DNA from: QWPN01 sp044238145
GTDB taxonomy: Bacteria; Planctomycetota; Planctomycetia; Pirellulales; UBA1268
Assembly: GCA_044238145.1 (NCBI GenBank)
Contig: JBIIDT010000040.1
Location: 1-27,400, forward strand
DNA: 27,400 bases
Direction: 5' to 3'
Below the pieces are notes generated by a model. It was not told where the DNA came from, ran no database searches, and was given only the letters and a program-made list of their open reading frames with translations. Position 1 is the stretch's first letter. Each line of letters starts with the position of its first letter. Of this stretch, positions 8,734 through 17,174 are shown one piece after another. A program made the translations under genes and the position numbers.

Positions 8734-10188
8734 TCAACTCAAAATCGCCCTCACGACTTCCCCGTGCACGTCCGTGAGCCGGAAGTCGCGGCCTTGGTAG
8801 GGGAACGTGAGGCGGAGGTGGTCGATCCCCATCAGGTGCAGGATCGTGGCGTTCAAGTCGTGGACGTGCACCTTCTGATCGGGCGTGACGATGTTGTAGG
8901 AGTAGTCGTCGGTCGCGCCGTAGGTGAGCCCCGGCTGGATGCCCGCCCCGGCGAGGAGCGTCGTGAAGCACCGCGGATGGTGATCGCGGCCGTAGTTGGT
9001 TTCCGTCAGCGCGCCCTGCGAGTAGATCGTGCGGCCGAACTCACCCCCCCACACCACGAGCGTCTCGTCGAGCAGACCCCGCCGCTGCAGGTCGTCGAGG
9101 AGCGCGGCCGTGGCCTGGTCCGTGTCCTTCACCTGGCCGCGGATCGCGTGGGGCAGGCCGCCGTGGTGATCCCATCCCATGTGGAAGAGCTGCACGAACC
9201 GCACGCCCTTCTCCGATAGCCGCCGGGCGAGCAGGCAGTTGAAGGCGTAGCTGCCGGGGCGATGGACGTCGGGGCCGTAGGCGTCGAGCACGTGCCGCGG
9301 CTCGTCCTTGAAGTCGATGATCTCCGGCACGCTCGCCTGCATGCGGAAGGCCATCTCGTACTGTCCCGTGCGGGCGGCGATCTCGGGATCGCCCACCACC
9401 GTGCTGCGGGCGGCGTTGAGGGCCGCGATTCGATCGAGCGTGGCCCGCCGCCGTGCACGGTCGATCCCGGCCGGGTCGGCGAGATAGAGCACCGGGTCGC
9501 CCGTGTTCCGAAACCGCACGCCCTGGTGTTGGGTCGGCAGGAAGCCCGCCCCCCAGAGGCGGTCGTAGAGCGGCTGGTCGTCCTTGCGACCCGAACCGAA
9601 GCTCGTGAGCACGATGTAGGCCGGAAGGTCCGCGTTCTCGCTGCCCAGTCCGTAGCTCACCCACGAGCCGATGCTTGGCCGGCCGGCCAACTGGTGACCG
9701 GTCTGGAAGAACGTGATCGCGGGATCGTGGTTGATCTGCTCGGTGAACATCGAGCGGATCATGCACCAGCGGTCGGCGTGGCGGGCGATATGCGGCACCA
9801 GCTCGCTGAACCACATGCCGCTCTCGCCGTGTTGGGCGAACTTGAACATCGACGGCGCCACCGGGAAGCTCTTCTGCTGGCTCGTCATCGTCGTCAGCCG
9901 CTGCCCCTGCCGGATCGACTCGGGCAGGTCCTCGCCGCGCCGCTTCTCCATCTCGGGCTTCGGGTCGAAGAGGTCCATCTGCGAGGGCGCGCCCGACTGG
10001 AAGAGGTAGATCACCCGCTTCGCCTTGGGCGGAAAGTTCGGAAACGCCCTCGGCCCGGTCGCGGCGGCCTGGGTGACCGCAGGTTGCATCAGGCTCGCGA
10101 GGGCCGCGTAGCCCAGCGCGCCCGAGGCGCCGCCGAGAAACACGCGGCGGTTGAGGGCGTCTTGCAGATGGATGGTGCCGTCGCGCAT
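8734..10188 (-). CDS. DUF1501 family protein, Tat-exported
   Basis: This 484-residue DUF1501 protein belongs to the alkaline-phosphatase/sulfatase-like fold. The N-terminus holds a twin-arginine signal (NRRVFLGG at residues 13-20, then an Ala/Leu-rich segment), so it should be exported folded. Family blocks are KRVIYLFQSGAPSQMDLFDP, MWFSELVPHIARHADRWCMI, the central GVRFVQLFHMGWDHHGG, and VWGGEFGRT plus GRDHHPRCFT near the C-terminus, where acidic and His residues could bind metal. No biochemical function is firmly known for DUF1501. In planctomycetes it is nearly always paired with a cytochrome/DUF1549/DUF1553 gene, as here: that gene ends 4 bases before this start, so they form one operon read right to left. 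Its final codons are duplicated at 8607-8643. A second, clearly diverged DUF1501 protein lies at 20359-21813. Confidence 0.93.
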   Translation of the reverse strand: MRDGTIHLQDALNRRVFLGGASGALGYAALASLMQPAVTQAAATGPRAFPNFPPKAKRVIYLFQSGAPSQMDLFDPKPEMEKRRGEDLPESIRQGQRLTTMTSQQKSFPVAPSMFKFAQHGESGMWFSELVPHIARHADRWCMIRSMFTEQINHDPAITFFQTGHQLAGRPSIGSWVSYGLGSENADLPAYIVLTSFGSGRKDDQPLYDRLWGAGFLPTQHQGVRFRNTGDPVLYLADPAGIDRARRRATLDRIAALNAARSTVVGDPEIAARTGQYEMAFRMQASVPEIIDFKDEPRHVLDAYGPDVHRPGSYAFNCLLARRLSEKGVRFVQLFHMGWDHHGGLPHAIRGQVKDTDQATAALLDDLQRRGLLDETLVVWGGEFGRTIYSQGALTETNYGRDHHPRCFTTLLAGAGIQPGLTYGATDDYSYNIVTPDQKVHVHDLNATILHLMGIDHLRLTFPYQGRDFRLTDVHGEVVRAILS

Positions 10189-10192
10189 CGGA

Positions 10193-13100
10193 TCACTCCC
10201 GCATCACGAACTCGTCGAGATTTACGATCACGTTGGCCGCCAGCGAATAGGCGGCGAACTCCACGACCGGCACCGCCTCGGGCCGCTTCACGAGGCCCAC
10301 CGCCGCATACTTTTCCGCCCGCTCGGGCTGGGCAGTGAACGCGGCCCGATCGGCCTCGAAGCCGTCCACGAGCGCGGCCAGTTCGGCCTCGCTCGGCCGC
10401 CGGCCGATCGCCAGGCGGAAGCCGTGGGCGATTCGATCCGCCGGCGTCGAGCCTCCGTCGGCGACCATCCGCTTCGCCAGGCCGTGCGCCGCCTCCACGA
10501 ACGTCGTCTCATTGAGCAGCGCGAGCGCCTGCAGCGGCGTGTTGGTCCGCGACCGCTTCACGATGCAGGTCTCGCGGTTCGGGGCGTCGAAGAGGAGCAT
10601 CGTCGGCGGTGCCGCCGTCCGCTTCCAGATCGTGTACATCGTGCGGCGGTAGCGGCCCGGCCCCGTGTCGGCCACGTAGCCCCGCAGGTCGCCGTACTTG
10701 CTCGTCTCGTCCCACACGCCGTCGGGCATCCAGGGCCGCACGCTCGGGCCCCCGATCGTCGGCACGAGCAGCCCGCCGGCGGCGAGCGCCGCGTCCCGCA
10801 CCGTCTCGGCCGGAAGCCTGATCCGCGCGGCCCGAGCCAGCAGACGATTGGGCGGATCGGCGGCGAGCTTCGCGGGCGTGACCGTCGCCGCCTGGCGATA
10901 GACGGCGCTCGTGACCAGCAGTTTCACGATGCGCTTCATGTCCCAGCCGGTCTCCATGAACTCGGCGGCGAGCCAGTCGAGGAGTTCCGGATGGCTCGGA
11001 TACTCGGCCTGGCTGCCGAGGTTTTCGCTGGTCTTGCACAGGCCGGTGCCGAAGAGCCGCTCCCATGCCCGGTTCACCCACACCCGCGACGTCAGCGGGT
11101 GGTCGCGGGACACGAGCCACCTCGCGAGCGCGAGGCGATCGGCCTTCGTGCCTTCGGGCAACGGTGGCAGGAAGGCGGGGAGGGCAGCCGTCACCTGCTC
11201 GCCCCGCTTGTCATACTCGCCGCGCAGGAGCACGAACGCCTCGCGTTGCGGCCCCTCCTGCATCACCATCGCGCTCGGCAGCGAGGCCTTGAACGCGTCG
11301 AGACTCTTGGCGGCCGACTCGCGGGCCTTCTCGGCCTGGCGGATCGGCCCATCGACGTTGGCCCGGTAGAACTTCGCGATCTCCGCCTTCTGCTGTGGCG
11401 TGCGGTCGGCCGCACCCACGGCCAGCGCGTCGTGCACCGCGGGCGGCAGTTTTGAACCGTCCACTCCCAGCAGGGCCGGCTCCGCGGCGGAAAACGCCAG
11501 TCGAAAGCGACCGATCGTGTGGCCGTCGAACGCCTCCTGCCGGATCCGCACCACGAGTCGCGAGTTCTCCGGGAGCGGCACCGTCCGCGCCGGGAAGAGC
11601 GCGATCCGCCGGGGCTGGCGCTTGGCGGGATCGTTGCCGTCGATCCCCCAGCCCTTTCCCTTCTCGCCCTTCATCTGGAGCACACTCGCCGCGGGCCACC
11701 CATCCTGCTCGTAGGTGGCCTCCGCCCGCACGAGGTCGACCGGAATCACCTTCGCGTCACCCGGTGGCTCGATCTCGGCCTCGATCTTCGTGACCACGAC
11801 GTTCCCGTTGCCCGACCGGCCGAAGCCGCCACCTCCGGCCAGGCTCGCGTCCGGGAGCACCTCGAGCCGGATGCCGCCGAGGCCGTCGGCGGGCACGAGC
11901 GTCTCGAACTCGTACGTGTCGCGCGGGGTGAGTTTGCCTTCGACGAACCAGGTGCCGTCCTCGCTGCGGCGGAAGCTGGCGCCGCCGATGCTGCGGAGTT
12001 CCAGGGGCTCGAAAGGTTCCCAGGCCTCGTGGGGCGTTGCGAGCACGGGGCGGATCGAGTCTTCCCACTGAGCGACCAACACCTCGACGTTCGCCACCTC
12101 GGCCCGCACGGCCGCCTCCGCGTCGGCGACCACCTTCCCGAGCCTCGCGAGTTCGATTTCCTGCTCCGCCGAGGGCAGCAGGTGCACGGGCGTCACGTTG
12201 CCGCCGTTGCGATGCGCCTCGCCCTGGTTGGTGCCGGTTTCGGGCACGTTATTGAACAGGGCGAAGAGCGAATAGAACTCCTTCTGGGAGAGCGGGTCGT
12301 ACTTGTGGTCGTGGCAGCGGGCACAGCCGGCCGAGAGCGCCATCCAGGTCTGGGCCGTCGTCTCGACCCGGTCGATCACCGTCTCCACCCGCCACTCCTC
12401 GGCGATGATGCCTCCCTCACCGTTGAGGCGGTGGTTGCGATTGAAGCCCGTGGCCACGATCTGGTCGCGGTTCGGATGCTCGAGCATGTCACCCGCGAGC
12501 TGCTGAATCGTGAACTGATCGAAGGGCAGGTTGTCGTTGTAGGCCCTGATCAGCCAGTCGCGCCACGGCCAGTTCTGCCGGCTGGAGTCGGTCTGATAGC
12601 CGCTCGAATCGGCGTAGCGGGATGCATCGAGCCACTCGATCGCCATCCGCTCGCCGTAGTGGGGGCTCGCGAGCAGCGAGTCGACATATCGCTCGTAGGC
12701 GTCGGGCGAGCCTTCGGCGAGAAATGCGTCAACGGCGGCGGGCTCCGGCGGCAGGCCAGTGAGGTCGAGGGCCAGCCGGCGGGCGAGCGTGACCCGATCG
12801 GCTTCGGGGTTCGGCGTGAGACCCTCCTGGTCCAGCCGCGCGAGGATGAACCGGTCGATCGGCGTCCGCGGCCAGGCCGCGTCCTTCACTTCGGGCACGG
12901 CCGGCCGCTCGACCCGTTCGAAGGCCCAGTGGCCGCGGTACTCCGCCCCCGCGGCGATCCAGCGTTTCAGGATCTCGGCTTCGGCGGGCGTGATCGGCTT
13001 GCCCAGCCGCGGCGGCGGCATGACCACGTCGGGATCGGTGCTCGTGATCCGGGCGACGAGTTCGCTCCGCCCGGGGTCGCCCGGGACGACAGCCCGCGTT

Positions 13101-13336
13101 CCACTTTCGAGTTCGGCGGTGGCTGCATCACGGTCGTCGAGCCGCAGGCCGGCCTGCCGATCCTCGGCGTCGGGGCCGTGGCAGGCGAAGCAGCGGTCCG
13201 ACAGGATCGGCCGCACGTCGCGGTTGAAGTCGAGTTTCGGGTCGGCGGTCTCGGCACCGGCGGCCACCGACGCCAGGGCCATGAGCCAGGCGGCCAGCGG
13301 AGAGCCCAGACCGCGGCGAAAGCCGGTGGATCCCAT
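10193..13336 (-). CDS. Secreted PSCyt1/DUF1549/DUF1553 cytochrome-c-type protein
   Basis: This 1047-residue exported protein is typical of planctomycetes. A Sec-type signal peptide covers about residues 1-28. A cytochrome-c-like module follows with heme motif C49-F-A-C-H53 (CFACHGPDAEDRQAGLRLD) and a possible axial Met in MPPPRLGKP (about residue 106). DUF1549 spans about 155-365 and includes a second CxxCH (C338-A-R-C-H342, in CARCHDHKYDP). A beta-rich insert of unassigned type sits at about 440-630. DUF1553 occupies about 735-1000 (LARWLVSRDHPLTSRVWVNR, then TNTPLQALALLNE). The function is unknown; proposals centre on extracytoplasmic redox chemistry tied to polysaccharide use. The DUF1501 gene follows 4 bases after the stop. 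A TATAAT promoter and a leader palindrome lie upstream. Confidence 0.93.
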   Translation of the reverse strand: MGSTGFRRGLGSPLAAWLMALASVAAGAETADPKLDFNRDVRPILSDRCFACHGPDAEDRQAGLRLDDRDAATAELESGTRAVVPGDPGRSELVARITSTDPDVVMPPPRLGKPITPAEAEILKRWIAAGAEYRGHWAFERVERPAVPEVKDAAWPRTPIDRFILARLDQEGLTPNPEADRVTLARRLALDLTGLPPEPAAVDAFLAEGSPDAYERYVDSLLASPHYGERMAIEWLDASRYADSSGYQTDSSRQNWPWRDWLIRAYNDNLPFDQFTIQQLAGDMLEHPNRDQIVATGFNRNHRLNGEGGIIAEEWRVETVIDRVETTAQTWMALSAGCARCHDHKYDPLSQKEFYSLFALFNNVPETGTNQGEAHRNGGNVTPVHLLPSAEQEIELARLGKVVADAEAAVRAEVANVEVLVAQWEDSIRPVLATPHEAWEPFEPLELRSIGGASFRRSEDGTWFVEGKLTPRDTYEFETLVPADGLGGIRLEVLPDASLAGGGGFGRSGNGNVVVTKIEAEIEPPGDAKVIPVDLVRAEATYEQDGWPAASVLQMKGEKGKGWGIDGNDPAKRQPRRIALFPARTVPLPENSRLVVRIRQEAFDGHTIGRFRLAFSAAEPALLGVDGSKLPPAVHDALAVGAADRTPQQKAEIAKFYRANVDGPIRQAEKARESAAKSLDAFKASLPSAMVMQEGPQREAFVLLRGEYDKRGEQVTAALPAFLPPLPEGTKADRLALARWLVSRDHPLTSRVWVNRAWERLFGTGLCKTSENLGSQAEYPSHPELLDWLAAEFMETGWDMKRIVKLLVTSAVYRQAATVTPAKLAADPPNRLLARAARIRLPAETVRDAALAAGGLLVPTIGGPSVRPWMPDGVWDETSKYGDLRGYVADTGPGRYRRTMYTIWKRTAAPPTMLLFDAPNRETCIVKRSRTNTPLQALALLNETTFVEAAHGLAKRMVADGGSTPADRIAHGFRLAIGRRPSEAELAALVDGFEADRAAFTAQPERAEKYAAVGLVKRPEAVPVVEFAAYSLAANVIVNLDEFVMRE

Positions 13337-13418
13337 CGGTGTCTCGACCTGAGGCAGGGAAACAACCGCGTCGCCGTTCGACGGCCGCCAGATGCCTGGA
13401 CAACGAGCGTCGAACGCG

Positions 13419-13435
13419 GACCTGCCGGGCAGGTC
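13419..13435. promoter_or_regulatory. 17-bp near-perfect palindrome in the operon leader
   Basis: GACCTGCC-G-GGCAGGTC is an exact 8-base inverted repeat around one central base. It lies between the minus-strand TATAAT (13453-13458) and the start codon at 13336, at about +10 to +27 of the expected transcript. It could be an operator for a dimeric repressor or a leader hairpin. The binding protein is unknown. Confidence 0.45.
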
Positions 13436-13452
13436 GATCAGCGGACAATTCC

Positions 13453-13481
13453 ATTATAGCGTCGCCCGTGCAGTGGCTGAA
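13453..13481 (-). promoter_or_regulatory. Promoter of the first cytochrome/DUF1501 operon
   Basis: The minus strand carries a perfect TATAAT (plus-strand 13453-13458) in otherwise GC-rich DNA. A weak -35 candidate, TTCAGC (13476-13481), lies 17 bases upstream. It is correctly placed to drive the gene starting at 13336, with a leader of about 110 bases that contains the 13419-13435 palindrome. Confidence 0.5.
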
Positions 13482-13538
13482 GCGCACGGTCGATCGCGTC
13501 CGGCAGCAGCCCGGCAAAGCCGGCGGCCGCGCGATTCT

Positions 13539-14897
13539 TCAACCCATCCGCCAGTCGCGGGCCGGCCGCGCGCGGAGCGCGTTGGCCTCGGCGTCGTTCA
13601 CGAACGTCTCGGTCGCCGGGTCGATCGTCAGCTTGCGGCCGAGGATCCACGAGAAGGCCGCCGCGTGGCAGGCGACGTGCGACCGCCGCATGACGGTAGG
13701 ATTGCAAATCGTCGGCTTGCGCGAGCGGACCGAGTCGAAGAAGTTGCGGGCGTGCAACGCGGCGTCGATCCCGCGCACCCGCTTGGCCGCTGCCGGCATG
13801 TCGGCCCGCAGTCCCTCCGGCTTGACCTCGATCCCGTCGTCACCCACCTCCACGGAGCCCGCTTCCCCCACGAACCGCACCGGGCAGAGGCCGAGTTTTG
13901 TGTTCCAACCGGGGCTGCGGTCGCCGAAAGGATCCTTCACGAAGTCGAGCACGGCCGTGACGCCGTTGGCGTAGCGACAGGCGATCCCCGTCGGCTCGGC
14001 CTCGTACTCCACCGGCAGCGTGTCGTCGGCCGCGTTGGCCCACTGGCACAGGTCGAGCGTGTGCACGCCCCAGTCGAGGAGCCGCGCTCCCGAGTCGAAA
14101 TCGAACAGACCTCGCCACTTGCCTGCCACGTACTGGGCGTTGTACGGCCGCCACGGCGCCGGCCCGAGCCACAGGTTCCAGTCGCACTCGTCGCGCGGCG
14201 GCGTTGGCTCGGCCGGCAGCCAGGCGTTGTCGAGCCTGGGCTCGTAGACCGAGGCGTGGAGCGTGCGGAGTTTGCCGAGGGCCCCCTCGTGGGCGAGCTT
14301 CACGGCATATTGCACCAGTGGCGTGCTGCGTCGCTGGGTCCCGGCCTGGAAGATCCGTCCGGTGCGGGTGAACGCCTCGTCGATCTCCTGGCAGTTGCGG
14401 ATCGTGAGCCCGCAGGGCTTCTCGCAGTAGACGTCCTTCCCGGCTTCGGCGGCGAGGATCGCGGCCGGGGCGTGCCAGCGGTCGCCCGTGGCCACGATCA
14501 CCGTGTCGATGTCCTTGCGGGCGAGGAGTTCGCGGAAGTCGCGATGCAGCCCGCAGTCGGCGTTGCCGTAGTGCTTGTCGACGAGGGCCTTGCCCTTGTC
14601 GCGGCGGCTGGTCTGCACGTCGGCGATCGCCAGGCAGTGGACGTCGGCCAGCCCGAGCATCGACGTGAGCACGTAGGTGCAACGCGGCCCGATGCCGATG
14701 ACGCCAAGCGTGATCCGCTCGCTCGGGGTTACGGCCCCGTCGAGGCCGAGGGCCCGGGCGGGAACGATCGTGGGGAAGGCCGCGGCCGCGGCTCCGGTCG
14801 CCAGGGAGGCAAGGACCCCGCGGCGCGTCGTGCGGACGGCCGGGGCGGCGGCGCGGGGCACGTCGGCCGGCTTCCGCTCATCGGGCACCTGGCTCAT
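13539..14897 (-). CDS. Gfo/Idh/MocA family oxidoreductase, Tat-exported
   Basis: This 452-residue NAD(P)-type oxidoreductase begins with a twin-arginine signal (TTRRGVLASLATGAAAAAFP, R25-R26). The Rossmann start is RITLGVIGIG (61-70). The family motif CEKP (E159-K160-P161) carries the catalytic-region lysine, and the C-terminal alpha/beta substrate domain includes LLDWGVHTLDLCQW. Gfo/Idh enzymes oxidise or reduce sugars and inositols; Tat-exported members carry their cofactor folded into the periplasm. The start at 14897 is supported by AAGGAG eight bases upstream; frames open further upstream in this phase do not look like protein. The stop of the DUF1080 remnant overlaps this start (ATGA), so the two were translationally coupled. 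Gfo/Idh with DUF1080 is a known pairing in 3-keto-sugar metabolism, which suggests, but does not show, a sugar substrate. Confidence 0.9.
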   Translation of the reverse strand: MSQVPDERKPADVPRAAAPAVRTTRRGVLASLATGAAAAAFPTIVPARALGLDGAVTPSERITLGVIGIGPRCTYVLTSMLGLADVHCLAIADVQTSRRDKGKALVDKHYGNADCGLHRDFRELLARKDIDTVIVATGDRWHAPAAILAAEAGKDVYCEKPCGLTIRNCQEIDEAFTRTGRIFQAGTQRRSTPLVQYAVKLAHEGALGKLRTLHASVYEPRLDNAWLPAEPTPPRDECDWNLWLGPAPWRPYNAQYVAGKWRGLFDFDSGARLLDWGVHTLDLCQWANAADDTLPVEYEAEPTGIACRYANGVTAVLDFVKDPFGDRSPGWNTKLGLCPVRFVGEAGSVEVGDDGIEVKPEGLRADMPAAAKRVRGIDAALHARNFFDSVRSRKPTICNPTVMRRSHVACHAAAFSWILGRKLTIDPATETFVNDAEANALRARPARDWRMG

Positions 14898-15226
14898 GGC
14901 GTGGTCTCCTTGGGCGGGGTCTTCGTCGGCAGGTCGCGAATGACGATGTTCCGGTAGCGGATCGTGCCCACCATGCCGCCGTGGATCTGCAGGGCGATCA
15001 TGCCGCGGCGGATGACGGTCAGATCGGCTTCGATGTAGTCTACCGTTTCGACACCATTGACCGCGAACCGGATCCGCGGGCCCTCGCAGCGCACGACACA
15101 CGCGTGCCAGCCGTCCCGCGACCGGGCGAGCGCCTCCTGCTGCACCCGCTCGGGCGGCGTGACGAGAAACGTGCGGCGGCACGACAGGTCGCGCCGGCCC
15201 ATGTCGTCGGCGAGCACGCCGATCAC
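14894..15226 (-). pseudogene. Truncated DUF1080 (3-keto-disaccharide hydrolase-like) gene with sulfatase-like start
   Basis: The C-terminal 70-80 residues match DUF1080: RDGWHACVVRCEGPRIRF, NGVETVDYIEADLTV and GMIALQIHGGMVGTIRYRNI, ending in IRDLP. DUF1080 proteins normally have over 200 residues and a signal peptide; this frame gives 110 residues from a GTG at 15226, or 123 codons back to a TGA near 15266, and has no signal. The first residues (VRPNVIGVLADDMGRRDLSC) read like a sulfatase N-terminus, whose consensus has P-N-x-x-x-x-x-A-D-D-x-G-x-x-D-L. A diverged DUF1080 strand (V-I-G-x-Q-A-D-x-G) is the alternative. It is most likely a deletion product or broken gene whose downstream coupling to the Gfo/Idh gene (ATGA overlap) survives. 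It may still be transcribed as that gene's leader. Confidence 0.7.
14906..14911 (-). promoter_or_regulatory. Ribosome binding site of the Gfo/Idh gene
   Basis: AAGGAG on the minus strand, 8 bases before the ATG at 14897. It is one of few strong Shine-Dalgarno sequences in the window and fixes the start of the 452-residue protein. Confidence 0.75.
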
Positions 15227-15342
15227 GTTGGGCCGGACCTGTTGGATGGACTGGGCCTGGATATGTCAAGTGTACAATGCTCGTCGCACGACGGTCATAC
15301 GGCGACCATCCGTTCCCTTTCCCGTCCCAGCGAGCCGCCACC
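15227..15342. other. Divergent intergenic region with candidate promoter elements both ways
   Basis: On the minus strand a perfect TTGACA (plus 15264-15269) lies at the edge of the DUF1080 remnant, with a weak TCCAAC 17 bases on. On the plus strand TACAAT (15273-15278) could serve as -10 for the FAD-dependent gene 65 bases downstream; no matching -35 is clear. No other gene is seen here. Confidence 0.3.
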
Positions 15343-17136
15343 ATGAGACTCCTGTCGATCGCCTGTTGCCTGCTCGCCCTGGCCCCGGCAGTCGCCGCCG
15401 ACACGACCGTGCTCGTCGAGGCCGAAAGTTTTGGGGATCGCGGTGGCTGGGCGCTCGACACGCAGTTCATCACCGCGATGGGCTCTCCCTACCTGCTCGC
15501 CCACGGCCTCGGCAAGCCCGTGGCCGACGCGACCACGAAGGTCACGATCCCGGTCGCGGGCACCTATCGCGTCTTCGTGCGGACGAAGGACTGGGTCGCC
15601 CGGTGGGATGTGGAGGGCGCGCCCGGTCGGTTCCGGCTGCTCGTCAACGGCACGCCGCTGGCCGCCGACTTCGGCACCACGGGCAAAGACTGGCACTGGC
15701 AGGACGGTGGCACGGTCACGCTGCCCGCTGGCGAGATCGCAGTCGCCCTGCACGACCTCACCGGCTTCGACGGCCGCTGCGACGCGATCGCCTTCACGAC
15801 CGGCGCCGCACCGCCCGACGACTCCGCCATCCTGCCCGCCTGGCGACGGCAGGCCCTCGGCCTGCCCGCCGAACCCGAGCCGAAGGGCCCCTACGACCTC
15901 GTCGTGGTCGGCGGCGGCTACTCCGGCATGGGAGCCGCGATCGCCGCCGCCCGCATGGGACTGAAGGTGGCGCTCATCCAGGACCGGCCCGTCCTCGGGG
16001 GCAACGGGTCGAGCGAGGTCCGCGTCTGGGCGCAGGGACTCATCAAGCGCGGCAAGTATCCGCGGATCGGCGAGATCGTCGAGGAGTTCGCCGACAAGGC
16101 GACCAAGAGCCCCGGGTCGGCGGAGGAGTTCGAGGACGAGAAGAAGGAGCAGATCGTCCGGGCCGAGCCGAACATCGACCTGTTCCTCAACACGTTCGCC
16201 TACGAGGTGGCCACGGACGATGGACGGATCACGTCGGTCACCTGCCTCGACACGCCGACCAGCCGGCGGCTGCGGTTCACGGGCCGATTCTTCTGCGACG
16301 CCACCGGCCACGCGGTCGTGGCCCACCTGGCTGGCGCGGAGACGATGATGGAGGAGAAGGGACGGATGGGGATGAGCAACATGTGGCGCTGGGCCGAGGC
16401 CGACGGCCCGCGGACGTTCCCCGCCACGCCCTGGGCATTGCCGCTGACGATGGCCGACTTCCCCTATCCGCGGAGCTTCCACGCCGAATGGTTCTGGGAG
16501 AGCGGCTACGACAAGGACCCGATCGGCGACGCCGAGGGAATCCGCGACTGGAACCTGCGGGCCGTGTACGGCGCGTTCAACGCGATGAAGAATGGCGACG
16601 GCGCCGCGAAGCACCCCTCCGCCGAACTCACGTGGGTGGCCTACGTGGGCGGGCCGCGGGAGAGCCGCCGGGTGACGGGTGACGTGATCCTCACGCAGGA
16701 CGACATCGTCACGAAGAAGGACTTCCCCGACGGCTGCGTGCCCTCCACCTGGTCGATCGACCTCCACTATCCGAAGAAGGAGTTCGCGCAGAAGTTTCCC
16801 GACAACCCGTTCATCTCGATCGCCGTGCACGGCAAGGGCGTGGACCGCACCTACGGCTACCCGATCCCCTACCGGTGCCTCTACTCCAAGAACGTGGAGA
16901 ACCTGTTCGTCGCCGGCCGCTGCATCTCCGTGACCCACGAGGCCCTCGGCACGGTCCGCGTGATGAAGACCTGCGGGATGATGGGGGAGGTGGTCGGCAA
17001 GGCCGCACGCGTGGCCCTGGCGCACGACACCACGCCGCGCGGCGTCTACGACAAGCACTGGGCGGAACTCGACGCGCTCTTGGAACTGCCCGGCGGCTCC
17101 CGTCAGCCGAGACCGGCGGCGGCGCCACCTCGCTGA
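15343..17136 (+). CDS. Secreted FAD-dependent oxidoreductase with N-terminal beta-sandwich-like domain
   Basis: This 597-residue protein has a signal peptide (residues 1-19, MRLLSIACCLLALAPAVAA). A domain of about 145 residues (20-165) follows with the look of a carbohydrate-binding-like beta sandwich (VLVEAESFGDRGGW, AGTYRVFVRTKDWVARW, FRLLVNG). An FAD_oxidored-type flavoprotein domain comes next: the dinucleotide motif VVGGGYSGMGAAIAAARMG (188-206), then LGGNGSSEVRVW (218-229). The C-terminal FAD block is NLFVAGRCISVTHEALG, then RVMKTCGMMGEVVG. The substrate is unknown; exported members are frequent beside planctomycete polysaccharide genes. The ATG at 15343 was chosen because the signal peptide begins exactly there; the frame is open 66 bases further upstream. 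It is divergent from the DUF1080-Gfo/Idh pair, and the glycine riboswitch begins about 50 bases after its stop. Confidence 0.88.
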   Translation: MRLLSIACCLLALAPAVAADTTVLVEAESFGDRGGWALDTQFITAMGSPYLLAHGLGKPVADATTKVTIPVAGTYRVFVRTKDWVARWDVEGAPGRFRLLVNGTPLAADFGTTGKDWHWQDGGTVTLPAGEIAVALHDLTGFDGRCDAIAFTTGAAPPDDSAILPAWRRQALGLPAEPEPKGPYDLVVVGGGYSGMGAAIAAARMGLKVALIQDRPVLGGNGSSEVRVWAQGLIKRGKYPRIGEIVEEFADKATKSPGSAEEFEDEKKEQIVRAEPNIDLFLNTFAYEVATDDGRITSVTCLDTPTSRRLRFTGRFFCDATGHAVVAHLAGAETMMEEKGRMGMSNMWRWAEADGPRTFPATPWALPLTMADFPYPRSFHAEWFWESGYDKDPIGDAEGIRDWNLRAVYGAFNAMKNGDGAAKHPSAELTWVAYVGGPRESRRVTGDVILTQDDIVTKKDFPDGCVPSTWSIDLHYPKKEFAQKFPDNPFISIAVHGKGVDRTYGYPIPYRCLYSKNVENLFVAGRCISVTHEALGTVRVMKTCGMMGEVVGKAARVALAHDTTPRGVYDKHWAELDALLELPGGSRQPRPAAAPPR

Positions 17137-17142
17137 AGCCCC

Positions 17143-17174
17143 GGGGCATCCCTCGGTTGTCGTCCCGATGCCCC
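17143..17174. promoter_or_regulatory. Inverted repeat overlapping the gcvP promoter
   Basis: GGGGCATC (17143-17150) and GATGCCCC (17167-17174) are exact reverse complements separated by 16 bases. The -35 candidate of the gcvP promoter lies in the loop. It may end transcription of the upstream FAD gene (though no T-run follows) or bind a dimeric regulator. Confidence 0.4.

Noticed and set aside
11519..13459. Long plus-strand open frame opposite the first cytochrome-type gene
   Set aside because: The opposite strand has heme motifs, a signal peptide and two recognised domains; this frame has only Arg/Gly/Val-biased sequence.
13392..14957. Plus-strand open frame opposite the Gfo/Idh gene
   Set aside because: It is the mirror of a clear Tat-exported oxidoreductase with a Shine-Dalgarno site; no motif was recognised in the shadow frame.
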